43,141 nucleotides of DNA from Alphaproteobacteria bacterium. GTDB lineage: Bacteria; Pseudomonadota; Alphaproteobacteria; Rickettsiales; JADKJE01. The position numbers were made by a program, and so were the translations under genes. Of this stretch, positions 1-8,729 are shown piece by piece. The DNA lies in the NCBI GenBank assembly GCA_016722515.1, contig JADKJE010000008.1:1-43141 (forward strand), given 5' to 3'. The stretch's first letter is position 1. Each line of letters opens with the position of its first letter. The notes below the pieces were generated by a model. That model did no database searches and had not been told where the DNA came from. It saw only the letters and a list, made by a program, of their open reading frames with translations.

Positions 1-1425
1 ACTTCATAGGGAATAATAGAATCCTCTGCGAAAACAGCGGTATCAAAGACGGCTTCGTCGAATGTCGCACCACTACCAGAAACATCGATTGTTTTGTCAG
101 TTTTTCTTACGCCGTCAACCCATATTCTTACCGTCAATGTCGAGTTGGCTTGTGATGAAACCTTCAAGCCCATGGATCTAAAATGCTTCCACATCCGAGA
201 CGCGCCCATATTAATCTTTCGTGTTTTTACGCTAGACTCATAGGATAAAGCATTATCCGATTTTGTGCTTTGTTCTAAATTCCAAATCTCACCAGAAAAG
301 TCACCTGTTGAAACAATATAAGTCCCCGTAGCTGTTCTTATCTCTGCCGATATAGAAGCATTATAACCAGAAGAATTTTCTGAATTATCATGGATAACCC
401 ATGCGATTTCTGGCGATCTATCAATGAAATATGTCAAACCTGTGTTTGTGTTTGAGCCTGTTACTTGGACAAAATATTTAATTGCTCTTAGTTTTCGGTC
501 ATAGCAAGCATGGAAATTCTCAATATTGTTTAAGCTGACCTTTTCCCTTAGCCAACGATCAATATGAGCCGGTTTGTTAATGGCGGCCTGTTCATAATCC
601 CCTGACGATTGAACCGCCGCGATTGAATAGATAAGTCCGTCGTCCATCATCAAATAGATATTATTCCCAGCTTTGGTAATAAGCCGCCAATGGGCCGCGC
701 CACCTTCCCAAATGGCTTCTTTATATCCCCACTCTGCCGTGTCGGATGAGGTGTCATCAATGATATAGGCTTTTGTTTTACTGAAAACAAACAATGTTCC
801 GTTAAAATCAAGTCCACCAACGAGGCCGCTATCTGAATAAACAGGGATCTTTTTTACACTAGCATCTGAGAAGTCATCCCCGTCACCATTGGCACTTGCA
901 TAAACAGCATCGGATCTAATCGCCCATTGACGAGCATTTGCCCCACGGGAATGGAATAATCTGAAATGGGTAATTGGAACTGCCTGACCAATCCGTTGCA
1001 ATACCAGAGATATTGCTTGTTGACGGGTTTGACCCATTCCAAACTTGGGGGGTTGTCGCCCCATCTGAAATATAAACCTCATCCGAAAATGTTGAAAAAT
1101 GAAACTTATTGCTTAAAGACATTCCACTCTTAAGCAAATTAACCTCAAGAGTATGGTAAACCTTGCCATCCTCCGTGGCCCACATACGATACGAGTTACC
1201 ATTTTGTTTTCTGAAATCGTACAGTCCCGTAATCGCCGGGGCACCTGATATAGCGGAAACCAAATATTTCGTAGACCCACCACGTTTGCCCACTCCGCCT
1301 TCGTGAAAGTTAATATTCTTCGTCCCGTCGACAAGGGCCGTTTCTGTTAATAAATCAGTATTTCGATTAAATTGAAAACCGGCCAGGTTAAACGGAAATT
1401 GATAAATATTGCCAACGTATCCCAT
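1..1425 (-). CDS. Phage tail-associated structural protein, C-terminus beyond window, one frameshift
   Basis: The gene starts with ATG at 1425, directly after the stop of the 95-aa gene upstream. The first frame ends at 916, but a second frame continues without a stop from about 955 to the window edge. Together they give about 475 residues of one plausible protein. The frames join near 945-957, around the codons for Q-I-I-P, where one base appears extra or two are missing. The sequence is rich in Gly, Ser, Thr, Trp and short beta-strand-like stretches such as YRMWATEDGKVYH and TLFVFSKTKAYIID, which suggests a beta-propeller or similar all-beta virion protein; this is inference. It lies last in the fibre locus. 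The indel may be a sequencing error, because this is a contig end, or a real mutation. No catalytic motif is visible. Confidence 0.6.
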
Positions 1426-1713
1426 TTATTCGTCCCTCGCTTCTTGTTGATTAACCCATGTTGAAGTGACGTTTGATCCATTCTTCCAATTCGATGAAGC
1501 AAACTGGTTCTGAGTCCATGATGCTGTATTCGCATCATAAGAAGGAACCCAAAATGTCGTCGATATAAACTGAGGATCAATGCCAGCATAATAAAGCCCA
1601 GAATGCCGACGATCTGATATAGAAATCGCACTATCTGGACTTGGCCGAATACCAAGCCCAGGTATTTTGTGCGATACGCAAGATCGTCTTTTGTTTTCTG
1701 AATCAATAGCCAT
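1426..1713 (-). CDS. Hypothetical 95-aa protein of the tail-fibre locus
   Basis: This small gene is packed between two tail genes. Its ATG overlaps the end of the 316-aa gene at 1713, and its stop codon directly precedes the ATG at 1425. The product has no signal peptide or membrane segment. Its first 30 residues are basic and polar, and its C-terminal half is rich in Trp, Ser, Asn and Gln (STTFWVPSYDANTASWTQNQ), a composition common in small phage tail accessory proteins. I do not recognise a family. Position and tight coupling suggest a virion or tail-assembly role, which is inference only. Confidence 0.6.
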   Translation of the reverse strand: MAIDSENKRRSCVSHKIPGLGIRPSPDSAISISDRRHSGLYYAGIDPQFISTTFWVPSYDANTASWTQNQFASSNWKNGSNVTSTWVNQQEARDE

Positions 1714-2663
1714 TATGGCGCACCGTATTGACCTTTCGTAAATTCCGTCCCGTTATCTGACAAGGTAGCCTTTGTAAGAATCGTACCAGCATTATTCCTA
1801 ACTTTAGACTCGCTAGTTGATTCTGTCGTCTGATTTCTCCATGTACAATAGAGATACATCAATAGTGATGCAATGGCCGGAGTTGCAGAAGGCGCACCGG
1901 CTGACGGTTCAGAAAGCGCGTCAACCCGTAAAGCATCTGACATTTCAGAAGCAACCTGATTTACGGCTGTTGTCCCAAGTGTATTCACTGTGCCAATCGT
2001 CACCCCTGTTTGGCTCGAATTAAGATTGACATTGTTGGTCGATTCGTCGAAGTCTGAAATCGTACCAGAAGGCAATTTATCGTCAATAGCTTTTACCCGT
2101 TCTGCGCCAGAATCAGCCGTAGCATGGCTACCATCAAGCACTTCATCCCATACAGCATCAGCAATTTGTGCCGCTGTTGGCCCACCGCCGCCAGCATCAG
2201 TTATGGCTTCAAGTGAATCCGTTGTTGGATCAAATGTCTGTCCACCGTTCTTATTCAAAACTTTATCGAGGAAAGATCCCACTGTTGGGGCTGACGGGCT
2301 AGCCGATGATAAAACAAGGTCATCAAGCCGATATGCTTCAAGAATAGATCCAATGGTTTGTTCCTCAATCGTCCCATTCCAGTAAATTTGACCGCCGCCA
2401 ATAATATAATCGCCAGAAGAAGGGCTACCCCCTAATTGTTGGTGAACCATAAAAGAGTATTTCCCGGTTGTAATGGCCGCCGGGAATGTGGCAACATAAT
2501 ACCCTGATCCCGATTGTTCCGTCATTGCCACGTCATAAGTGGCCCAATTGGATACATTGTAAGTTTCAAAAGATGACCCATTCCAAACAGAACCACCCGA
2601 ATTTCTGATAATCGAGTAAAGTGTTAAACCGCTTTGTGTACCAACTTCAATTATTCCTGCCAT
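1713..2663 (-). CDS. Tail-associated protein, 316 aa, with phage-type AAQIADAVWDE segment
   Basis: The gene starts at ATG 2663 behind an AGAGGG ribosome-binding site, 13 bases after the LamG gene ends. Residues 1-110 look like a compact beta domain with many Gly, Ser, Tyr and Trp. Around residues 160-175 is TAAQIADAVWDEVLDGS, a segment seen in many phage tail and baseplate-associated proteins, here followed by HATADSGAERVKAIDDKLP. The C-terminal 70 residues contain CTWRNQTTESTSESKVRNN and a YGAP terminus. I infer a tail or fibre accessory protein. The ATG and the next three codons (MAGI) are also present at 40432 beside the second fibre cassette, where the rest of the gene is absent. Confidence 0.7.
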   Translation of the reverse strand: MAGIIEVGTQSGLTLYSIIRNSGGSVWNGSSFETYNVSNWATYDVAMTEQSGSGYYVATFPAAITTGKYSFMVHQQLGGSPSSGDYIIGGGQIYWNGTIEEQTIGSILEAYRLDDLVLSSASPSAPTVGSFLDKVLNKNGGQTFDPTTDSLEAITDAGGGGPTAAQIADAVWDEVLDGSHATADSGAERVKAIDDKLPSGTISDFDESTNNVNLNSSQTGVTIGTVNTLGTTAVNQVASEMSDALRVDALSEPSAGAPSATPAIASLLMYLYCTWRNQTTESTSESKVRNNAGTILTKATLSDNGTEFTKGQYGAP

Positions 2664-2675
2664 TGTTTTTACCCT

Positions 2676-3482
2676 CTAATTAAAGATATATCCTCTTGAT
2701 TTTGGTGTTGCCGATCCACCGCTAGAAGTGAAATCGTCGTAAGATAAACCGTTGCCAGAATTATAAAGCTCGGCTCTTTCGTCAGCTGTGAGAACTCGCT
2801 TCCAAAATCCTACTTCGTCAATCATCCCGTCAAAAAAATGAGCAGTAGAATGCGGGAAACGGCCAATCTCCATTGCTGATACACCCCCAGAGTACGTACC
2901 ATTAGACCATGCTACTTCCGCAGGAGTAGCGTCTCCATCGAGCTGTATGTATAATTTATTAGACGTTTTATCATGCCAAGCCAATACATGATGCCAAACA
3001 CCTGTTGAGGTCGGAGTCATCGGTTCTTCAACGGTTGTAGCTGTTACCCCATTCCCTACAGTAAATCTCCATTTGTTATTTGGATCGGTCCCAATGTAGT
3101 AATAATATAGTAGATACTCGCAGGTCGAAGCAGATGCCGTACATTTACAGAAAACTGGTCTGTAATTATATCCAGCGTATGATTCTCCATTTACCCAAAG
3201 GCTTATTGTAAAATCCTCATCTGATCCCAAACTAAGCTCATCACTATCTGCATGGGACAAATATTCACTATTTGACCATTCAACATCAGCCGCATTTGAA
3301 ATTTTTCCTGTTCCATATGACACCGTATTGTTGTCAGTTAAATCCTGTGTCCCATGAATATCTTCCCTTGTTCCGCTTGTCTCGTCCATCTTCCAATAAG
3401 AAATAAGACTATCAAGTAGCCCAGCAGAACATTGGCTGGAAGTAAAAAAAATAGAAAAAATAACGATAAATGTTTTTTTCAT
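2676..3482 (-). CDS. Secreted LamG/concanavalin-A-like jelly-roll protein
   Basis: The start is placed at ATG 3482 because it overlaps the stop of the upstream gene as ATGA (3479-3482); an in-frame upstream start at 3518 would add 12 residues ahead of the signal peptide. Residues 1-21 form a Sec-type signal: MKK, a hydrophobic core IVIFSIFF, and a likely cleavage after C-S-A. Mature residues include SYWKMDETSGTREDIHG, SLWVNGES, GVWHHVLAWHDK, LYIQLDGD and GMIDEVGFWKRVLTADER. This is the classic LamG/pentraxin-like (LamG_3) pattern of carbohydrate-binding jelly rolls. A receptor or glycan-binding role is likely, but the signal peptide implies export, which is unusual for a virion part. It is the left member of a duplicated pair; the copy at 40445-41249 is frameshifted. 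Confidence 0.85.
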   Translation of the reverse strand: MKKTFIVIFSIFFTSSQCSAGLLDSLISYWKMDETSGTREDIHGTQDLTDNNTVSYGTGKISNAADVEWSNSEYLSHADSDELSLGSDEDFTISLWVNGESYAGYNYRPVFCKCTASASTCEYLLYYYYIGTDPNNKWRFTVGNGVTATTVEEPMTPTSTGVWHHVLAWHDKTSNKLYIQLDGDATPAEVAWSNGTYSGGVSAMEIGRFPHSTAHFFDGMIDEVGFWKRVLTADERAELYNSGNGLSYDDFTSSGGSATPKSRGYIFN

Positions 3483-3904
3483 AATTCTTGAGATAATCCC
3501 TCTTTTTCTATTACCCAATTTTTATCTCTACTTCTTTCAGGCCCATAATTAATAACTCTGGTGTATAAAACACCTTCATATTTAAAAAACAAGACAATCT
3601 CGTAGCCATCACCTTCTGGTGATTTATAAGTATTACATGTGACAGAAGCGGCCAACGGTGTTTCTCCAATTGTTGCCATGAAGTCTTGCCATTTATCGCC
3701 CTCTGTTGTGGCCGCTGTTAGCCTGTCGGCGGTTGTATCGCCAGCTCTATCACTACGTTGATCTGGAACTTCTGAATGGGTTGATAACCCCTGCCAATAT
3801 CTTTTATGAGCAGAAAAAAACGCATCCTGTTTCTTAGTAAATTCAACCTCGAACCCACTAAACCAATGATCTACTTTTTCTGTTAATTCGTTTAAGCTTC
3901 CCAT
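3479..3904 (-). CDS. Conserved 141-aa phage protein between fibre and LamG genes
   Basis: The gene starts at ATG 3904, which overlaps the stop of the 960-aa fibre gene by one base, and it ends in an ATGA overlap with the LamG gene, so the three are translationally coupled. The product has no signal peptide. Residues 1-50 are helical and charged (ELTEKVDHWFSGFEVEFTKK), and residues 85-130 look like beta strands ending in RVINYGPER. I do not recognise a named family. The second copy at 41246-41671 is intact and differs at only 8 of 141 residues. That conservation next to decaying neighbours suggests a role tied to the fibre or LamG protein, perhaps a chaperone or linker; this is inference. Confidence 0.8.
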   Translation of the reverse strand: MGSLNELTEKVDHWFSGFEVEFTKKQDAFFSAHKRYWQGLSTHSEVPDQRSDRAGDTTADRLTAATTEGDKWQDFMATIGETPLAASVTCNTYKSPEGDGYEIVLFFKYEGVLYTRVINYGPERSRDKNWVIEKEGLSQEL

Positions 3905-6786
3905 TATTGTTTAAACGCCTTTAATGATATTGTCACTCTTGTTGTCGTTGTTGCCGCATCGACATTGAATCTCAGAATATCGCCAGCCGCGATTGATTTT
4001 GTCCATCCTGTTAGAGTTGTATCTTGTGCTTTTGTTCCACTTGTGATTGTTGGTTTAGCCGAGGCTGTGATTGTATCGGCCACAGTTGGCGGGAAATTCG
4101 CATAGGTATCTTTCCAAATATCAACGGTAATTGATCCGCTTTCATTGGCAATAGCTGTTACACGGTCAAGTGTGCAAGCAAACGGAATTTCTAAATCACC
4201 CTTGATACCGTCGGCAATTTCGGTTCCACTACCATCAATAATAAATTCTATTGCCGTGGCACTAGAAACACCTGTTGTTGCTGATGTTATCCTTCCCGTT
4301 GCGTCTACTGTAATGTTCGCATTGAGATAACTACCAGCCGTAACCCCCGTTGCCGTCAATGATGAAGCCATAACCAACGCACCTAATGAACCTGATGCAA
4401 TATTGGCCGCCGGGACACCTGAACCAACCTTTGACCCTGTTAATGATCCATCTGCCAAATCATCTAAATCGGCATCCCAAGCTTGAACATTGGTTCCGAT
4501 AGCTAAGCCAAGATTTGTTCTTATTTGGGCTTGATTATAAAAAGCAGATATTGAAACGGATGAAACAAGAACATTGCTCCCTAGATTTCCCGCTGATATG
4601 CTCGCCGCTGGAATATTTGGGCCATAAAGGGTAACGGATGAAGTATTTAATGCAATTAACCCCTCTCCGCCACTGTTGGTAACAACAAATTGCGTACCGG
4701 TAAAATCAAAGGTTGACGTATCGACAACAAACGAGCCGCCATCTTCGACGCGCATTGATGCAATGCCACCGCCGCCACCGGTTGCGTCTGTTTTCCAGTA
4801 AAGTGTCCGAGCCCCTGTAACGCGCTGTTCTCTTATTGCAAGTACCTGATCAACTGTTCCGTATGCGTTTGGCAGTATATAGTCTTGACTGCTCGTCAAT
4901 GATTCCGAGGAACTAATTGACACATAGTCATTGGGAGTGAGAGTTTCATACATTTTTAAATATGCAGTATTAGACACGCCGTCTAAAACTGATGGTAAAG
5001 AAACACTAAGGGCCCCATCGACGACAACACTACCGTTATTAATTTCTAATACTGAATATTCTATTGGAGTAGGTAAGCCAGCTATATATTTAAATTCAGC
5101 AATTGGAGTTGACGGGCTATCATTAGCATCATTTACAAATTCAAATGTAGCTGAGTCTGAAATATAATAAATATCATTGTCATCACTTATATTCGACGAT
5201 AAAAATGAAACCTGATTATTAAATGTCTGTGTTGAAGTATATGTTTTTGTCCCTGTTATTCTCTGGTTAGATGTATTATATGTTACCGTTGAAGGCAAAT
5301 TTAATTCAGGTAATATCCCGGTAACTTCTGTTAATAAATTAATTTGAGCCTGAGAAGATAAGCGTTTGTTTGCGTCTGTTTTTACAAATTGGCTTGCGGT
5401 AAGATTATTGACTGTCACGCTCCCCGCCGTGACCCCATAAGTAACACTGGCCCCATTTGCCCCCAATACTGTAATTGAGGAAATAATTGTTGCCGTGTTC
5501 GCATTTAGGAATTGGGGGTATGCCGTCGCCCCTGTCTGCAATGAATTTGATACCTGGATATAATTGGTATTCCCACCAATAAGCTTGACCGTCCCTGTTG
5601 AAGTCCCACCAAGTGTGATATCCCAATAATTTCCGGAGAAGTTTATTTGCGAAGTTGGGCTTGAAACTTGGACACCGTTTTTAAATACCCCCAATGGCGA
5701 CGTGCTACTTCCACCACTTATAATAGTAGTACCGCCAATTCCACCGGTTGCGGAAACAATTAATTGGGCATCTGATACTGAAAACCCTTGTCCTGTAGGG
5801 GTATCGACATATCCGCATAATGAAACTGAATCGCCTGTATTCAGAGACAATATTCCAGTTATTGATACAGGGAAATGGGCTGTAGCACTATAGCTTGGAT
5901 CAAAAGACTGAGAAAAATTCGATGGCACATCATTTACGCAAATATAATATCTAAGACGATTTGCAGATATGAAGAAATCCGTTGACGTAAAAACTGCGTA
6001 GACGTTGAAAACCCCTGTTGTTGCAACGGTTATCGTGTCGGTTGTGGCATTCGATACCGCATGAGTTGAAATCCCGGCTGATGAGAAAAACGACAATTTA
6101 GTCAATGTGGTCGTTATGCCGGTTTGATTAATTGCTCCACTTGAGGTGTACAAAGTCCCGTATGCTGTTGAACCAATTGAACTACCACCGCCACCACTTA
6201 CAGTCGTCCCGCCAATACCACCAGCAGAAGAAACGACAAATTGAGAATCAACGATTGATAATCCAATTCCGGCAGGTTCGTTTGAGAAGCCGCACAACGT
6301 AACAACATCCCCCACGCTTAAAGATAGAATCCCGGTTATTGACGACGGGATATAATAATTTATTGGATTAAATGAACCGGAAAAATTAGACGGTATTCCA
6401 TTGACGCAAATAGAGTAATGCAAGTTAGCCGACCCGTAATTATCAGAAGTAACAAATACAGCATACACATTGAAAATTCCGGTTGTTGCCACGGTAACAC
6501 TATCAGTCGTGGCGTTGGAAACGGCATGGGTTGAAATCCCCGCATTACTAAAAAATGTCAAAGTAACAGTTGAAGCCGATATCCCGGCCTGGTTTGCTGC
6601 GCCATTTTTTGTGTAAAGTGATCCATACGCTGACGGGCCAGAGCTACCAGTCCCGCCGCCTGCTCCAAATGCGGCACTTGTTTGCGTTGTCCCGTCAACA
6701 GTAAAATATACCGCGTCTGTTTTTAGTCCAGAATAACAGATAGACGAAGCGAATAAAGAGGCCGTAAGTATCAATATTTTCTTCAT
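3904..6786 (-). CDS. Large tail-fibre-like protein (960 aa) with N-terminal signal-like sequence
   Basis: The ATG at 6786 overlaps the stop of the 166-aa adaptor gene (6783). Residues 1-19 look like a Sec signal (MKKILILTASLFASSICYS). Residues about 49-203 and 204-355 are two tandem copies of a Gly-, Ser- and Thr-rich beta domain, each containing GISTHAVSNATTD and FNVYAVF and reminiscent of C1q/TNF-like trimeric heads. The middle contains ASQFVKTDANKRLSS and ITGTKTYTSTQTF, which are typical of fibre shafts. The last 115 residues (FIIDGSGTEIADG to VTISLKAFKQ) match a terminal domain common in fibres of environmental phages. I infer a host-recognition protein. The signal peptide conflicts with normal cytoplasmic virion assembly. 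The C-terminal half is duplicated at 41671-43141. Confidence 0.8.
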   Translation of the reverse strand: MKKILILTASLFASSICYSGLKTDAVYFTVDGTTQTSAAFGAGGGTGSSGPSAYGSLYTKNGAANQAGISASTVTLTFFSNAGISTHAVSNATTDSVTVATTGIFNVYAVFVTSDNYGSANLHYSICVNGIPSNFSGSFNPINYYIPSSITGILSLSVGDVVTLCGFSNEPAGIGLSIVDSQFVVSSAGGIGGTTVSGGGGSSIGSTAYGTLYTSSGAINQTGITTTLTKLSFFSSAGISTHAVSNATTDTITVATTGVFNVYAVFTSTDFFISANRLRYYICVNDVPSNFSQSFDPSYSATAHFPVSITGILSLNTGDSVSLCGYVDTPTGQGFSVSDAQLIVSATGGIGGTTIISGGSSTSPLGVFKNGVQVSSPTSQINFSGNYWDITLGGTSTGTVKLIGGNTNYIQVSNSLQTGATAYPQFLNANTATIISSITVLGANGASVTYGVTAGSVTVNNLTASQFVKTDANKRLSSQAQINLLTEVTGILPELNLPSTVTYNTSNQRITGTKTYTSTQTFNNQVSFLSSNISDDNDIYYISDSATFEFVNDANDSPSTPIAEFKYIAGLPTPIEYSVLEINNGSVVVDGALSVSLPSVLDGVSNTAYLKMYETLTPNDYVSISSSESLTSSQDYILPNAYGTVDQVLAIREQRVTGARTLYWKTDATGGGGGIASMRVEDGGSFVVDTSTFDFTGTQFVVTNSGGEGLIALNTSSVTLYGPNIPAASISAGNLGSNVLVSSVSISAFYNQAQIRTNLGLAIGTNVQAWDADLDDLADGSLTGSKVGSGVPAANIASGSLGALVMASSLTATGVTAGSYLNANITVDATGRITSATTGVSSATAIEFIIDGSGTEIADGIKGDLEIPFACTLDRVTAIANESGSITVDIWKDTYANFPPTVADTITASAKPTITSGTKAQDTTLTGWTKSIAAGDILRFNVDAATTTTRVTISLKAFKQ
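5725..6640 (-). repeat. Two tandem ~155-residue repeats inside the 960-aa fibre-like gene
   Basis: Unit 1 spans roughly residues 49-203 and unit 2 roughly 204-355. Shared landmarks, in order, are AYG(S/T)LYT, N(Q)xGI, FFS(N/S)AGISTHAVSNATTD, TVATTG(I/V)FNVYAVF, YICVN(G/D)(I/V)PSNFS, SITGILSL, V(T/S)LCG and GGIGGTT. DNA identity is clearly visible too, for example around 6030-6060 and 6505-6540. This is an internal domain duplication. Confidence 0.9.
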
Positions 6787-7283
6787 GGAGTTACCGCCCC
6801 TTTTTCTGACCAGTTGCCAGACTCAAGCCTTTGAAATGACAAATTTCCGTTCGATATCACAATCCGCCATGAGCCATTTGTCGATTGATCGCCCAACGCT
6901 ATCACGGTCGTTACTGATTCCGTGTTTGTTTGTAGCTGTTGGCAGATCATTGTCATTTTATCTAACGCCGTCTCTACGTCTTCCGCTGAAAATGTTCCCT
7001 GTTCCGTAAGGTCAAGCTCCTGTGTAACCGGAACAATCCGTTCAAGGGTAATTGTCCAACCTGTCGGCAACGGATCAAGGCCCGAAGCCGGTGTTGGATA
7101 AATTACCCTTGAATTGAATGTGTCAACCTCATAATTCGATGTTAATGTTGTCTTGACATATTCCGGGCTCGTTATCGAAACCGTAATATCTGTCGTTTCA
7201 ATTATTTTGAATGTATACGCCCAATATATATTTGAATCGTCGCCGTTGTATATGTGGCTTAATACGTCAGAAGTTATAGTCAA
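6783..7283 (-). CDS. Stand-alone T7-type tail-fibre adaptor protein (166 aa)
   Basis: Residues 10-125 match the N-terminal virion-attachment domain of T7 gp17-type tail fibres: YNGDDSNIYWAYTFKI, then a beta-rich stretch with NYEVDTFNSRVIYPTP, then ITLERIVPVTQE and QGTFSAEDVETALDKMTM, the conserved helix. The same domain starts the 676-aa gene at 10760. Here it is followed by only about 40 residues ending SWRIVISNGNLSFQRLESGNW, a short motif also seen in fibre-attachment linkers. The gene ends in an overlap with the 960-aa gene. I infer that it docks a separate fibre, perhaps the 960-aa protein, to the tail. The start at 7283 fits, with a GGAAATAA leader just upstream. Confidence 0.8.
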   Translation of the reverse strand: MTITSDVLSHIYNGDDSNIYWAYTFKIIETTDITVSITSPEYVKTTLTSNYEVDTFNSRVIYPTPASGLDPLPTGWTITLERIVPVTQELDLTEQGTFSAEDVETALDKMTMICQQLQTNTESVTTVIALGDQSTNGSWRIVISNGNLSFQRLESGNWSEKGAVTP

Positions 7284-7293
7284 ATTATTTCCT

Positions 7294-8700
7294 TTACGGG
7301 TTATTTTTACCGCGAATAATTATGTTTGTATTTACTCCGCCCCTGTTCGCTGCGGGAGCTGAAAATAAGAATCTTATATACCGCGTATATAAATCACCAA
7401 ATTTCAATAGATTCGATGTCTGCGGGAATGGAGTTGCGTATGTAAATGCCGCATTCGTCGTGGTCGTGCCGATTGTTACAACCATTTGATGATAATTTAC
7501 TCCGTCATTTGACTCCTGGAATACCAGCGAGAATGTGCCCGTAATCGCCAACGGTGTTAATGCGAAGGTTCCATTTCCGGCCTGTGTTTGCGTTGACAGG
7601 GTTAGCTTTAACCCGGCTATCGCTCCGGTTGCAGTATCAACCAAACTGAATGATGTCGGCGTGATATTCGACGCGTAATATGTGGCATTATTTGTTAAAG
7701 AAGCGAATGAACCGCTTGTTTGCGTAAATAATACAGCTTGGCCAGCTCCCCAATTCGTAGGCTTGTATATCGCATTTGATGGTGAAATATACGGGCTCTG
7801 TGTTAGCTGAAATACGCTGTTTTGGTTTGGGGCTGTATTCGATGAAACATTCAAAACAATATCGCTATCTGTTCCGGTTACTAATGTTGACCCTGACAAA
7901 GTTAAAACCGCCTGGCTTGATGTTGCCATATCGTACCTTGTTAGATATCCAGTAAATGTGCTTGTTGCTCGGACAACATTTGTGGTCGATTGCGCCCTAA
8001 CCATCTTGTTTAATGTTCCGTTTGAATTTATCGCATTTGCAATAGCTGTGGCTGCGGTTGTAGTTGTGCCGCCAGGGAAAAAATCTATATTTGCCTGTAG
8101 TGTTATGCCAGCGATAGTTATTGACGCATTATCATATCCGCCTGTGAAAGTCGGTTTTGATATTGATACGGCTGCTGGGGTAGAGCTGGTCAATGTCCAA
8201 CTATTAGGCGTTACCCCCGTAACTGTCGCGGTGCAAGTTACAACGGCAGACGGGGCATTTGTGGAGCAAAAAACGATATCGGAATAATAAGTGTTAAAGA
8301 AATTCCGAATATTTACCGCTGTCCCGGTTGCCGTGGTTGTTACTTTGTCAATCAGATTTATCGGATATCCCCTAAAATACAAATATTGATCTGAAAGCCC
8401 ACTGGTTGAAATTACCGTTATACTGTTGTTGGCGTATGTCGTTGTTAGACCTGTTAGTGAAGTTACAGTAATTGAACCGGTCGAAGGTTTTCCGTCTATA
8501 AATGTGACGGTGTTTGGTGATGCAGAAGAATAAACAATTTGGGCAGATAATTGGTCAATTCGTGTCTGATTCGTATCAACAACAAACGATCTGGTTGAAG
8601 TTAAAACTTCATTTACCATGATTGTTGATACCGTTATGTCACTGGCCTCCGCGAAAGACGCCAGCCCTACTACTATTGCGGCCAGTAATATTTTTTTCAT
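7294..8700 (-). CDS. Exported beta-rich protein of the tail-fibre locus (468 aa)
   Basis: The gene starts at ATG 8700 behind AAGGAG. Residues 1-19 form a strong Sec signal (MKKILLAAIVVGLASFAEA) with an A-E-A cleavage site. The mature protein is Thr-, Ser- and Asn-rich and beta-stranded throughout, with TVTGVTPNSWTLTSSTPA, SITIAGITLQANIDFFPGG, TSNLLKFGDLYTRYIRFLFS and a C-terminal IIIRGKNNP. The ANIDFFPGGTTTTAATAIANAIN segment is typical of phage or prophage structural proteins. No enzymatic motif is seen. Its place between two adaptor-domain genes suggests a fibre or receptor-binding role, but the signal peptide points to the periplasm or cell surface. The function is unknown. Confidence 0.75.
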   Translation of the reverse strand: MKKILLAAIVVGLASFAEASDITVSTIMVNEVLTSTRSFVVDTNQTRIDQLSAQIVYSSASPNTVTFIDGKPSTGSITVTSLTGLTTTYANNSITVISTSGLSDQYLYFRGYPINLIDKVTTTATGTAVNIRNFFNTYYSDIVFCSTNAPSAVVTCTATVTGVTPNSWTLTSSTPAAVSISKPTFTGGYDNASITIAGITLQANIDFFPGGTTTTAATAIANAINSNGTLNKMVRAQSTTNVVRATSTFTGYLTRYDMATSSQAVLTLSGSTLVTGTDSDIVLNVSSNTAPNQNSVFQLTQSPYISPSNAIYKPTNWGAGQAVLFTQTSGSFASLTNNATYYASNITPTSFSLVDTATGAIAGLKLTLSTQTQAGNGTFALTPLAITGTFSLVFQESNDGVNYHQMVVTIGTTTTNAAFTYATPFPQTSNLLKFGDLYTRYIRFLFSAPAANRGGVNTNIIIRGKNNP

Positions 8701-8729
8701 TTTTTAACTCCTTGTATTTTTTCCATAAA

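Larger units (their letters stand above)
2651..5377. repeat. Left copy of a 2.7-kb direct repeat (fibre 3' half, 141-aa gene, LamG gene)
   Basis: This block is repeated in the same orientation at 40420-43141. Homology begins at TTATTCC just inside the first codons of the 316-aa gene and still continues where the window ends. The left copy is intact in every reading frame, whereas the right copy carries several indels. Many differences between the copies are third-position substitutions, so they are diverged alleles and not simply the same DNA read twice. Upstream of 5377 the left fibre gene continues for another 1.4 kb. Downstream of 2651 it is followed by the 316-aa, 95-aa and partial genes. 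Confidence 0.95.

Noticed and set aside
2676..3482. LamG protein as a lipoprotein because of the cysteine near the signal end
   Set aside because: The residues before the cysteine (S-S-Q and V-N-Q) do not fit the lipobox, so ordinary cleavage after C-S-A fits better.
2676..5377. Diversity-generating retroelement suggested by duplicated fibre sequence and BPP-1-type head
   Set aside because: There is no reverse transcriptase gene, and differences between the copies are not limited to adenine positions.
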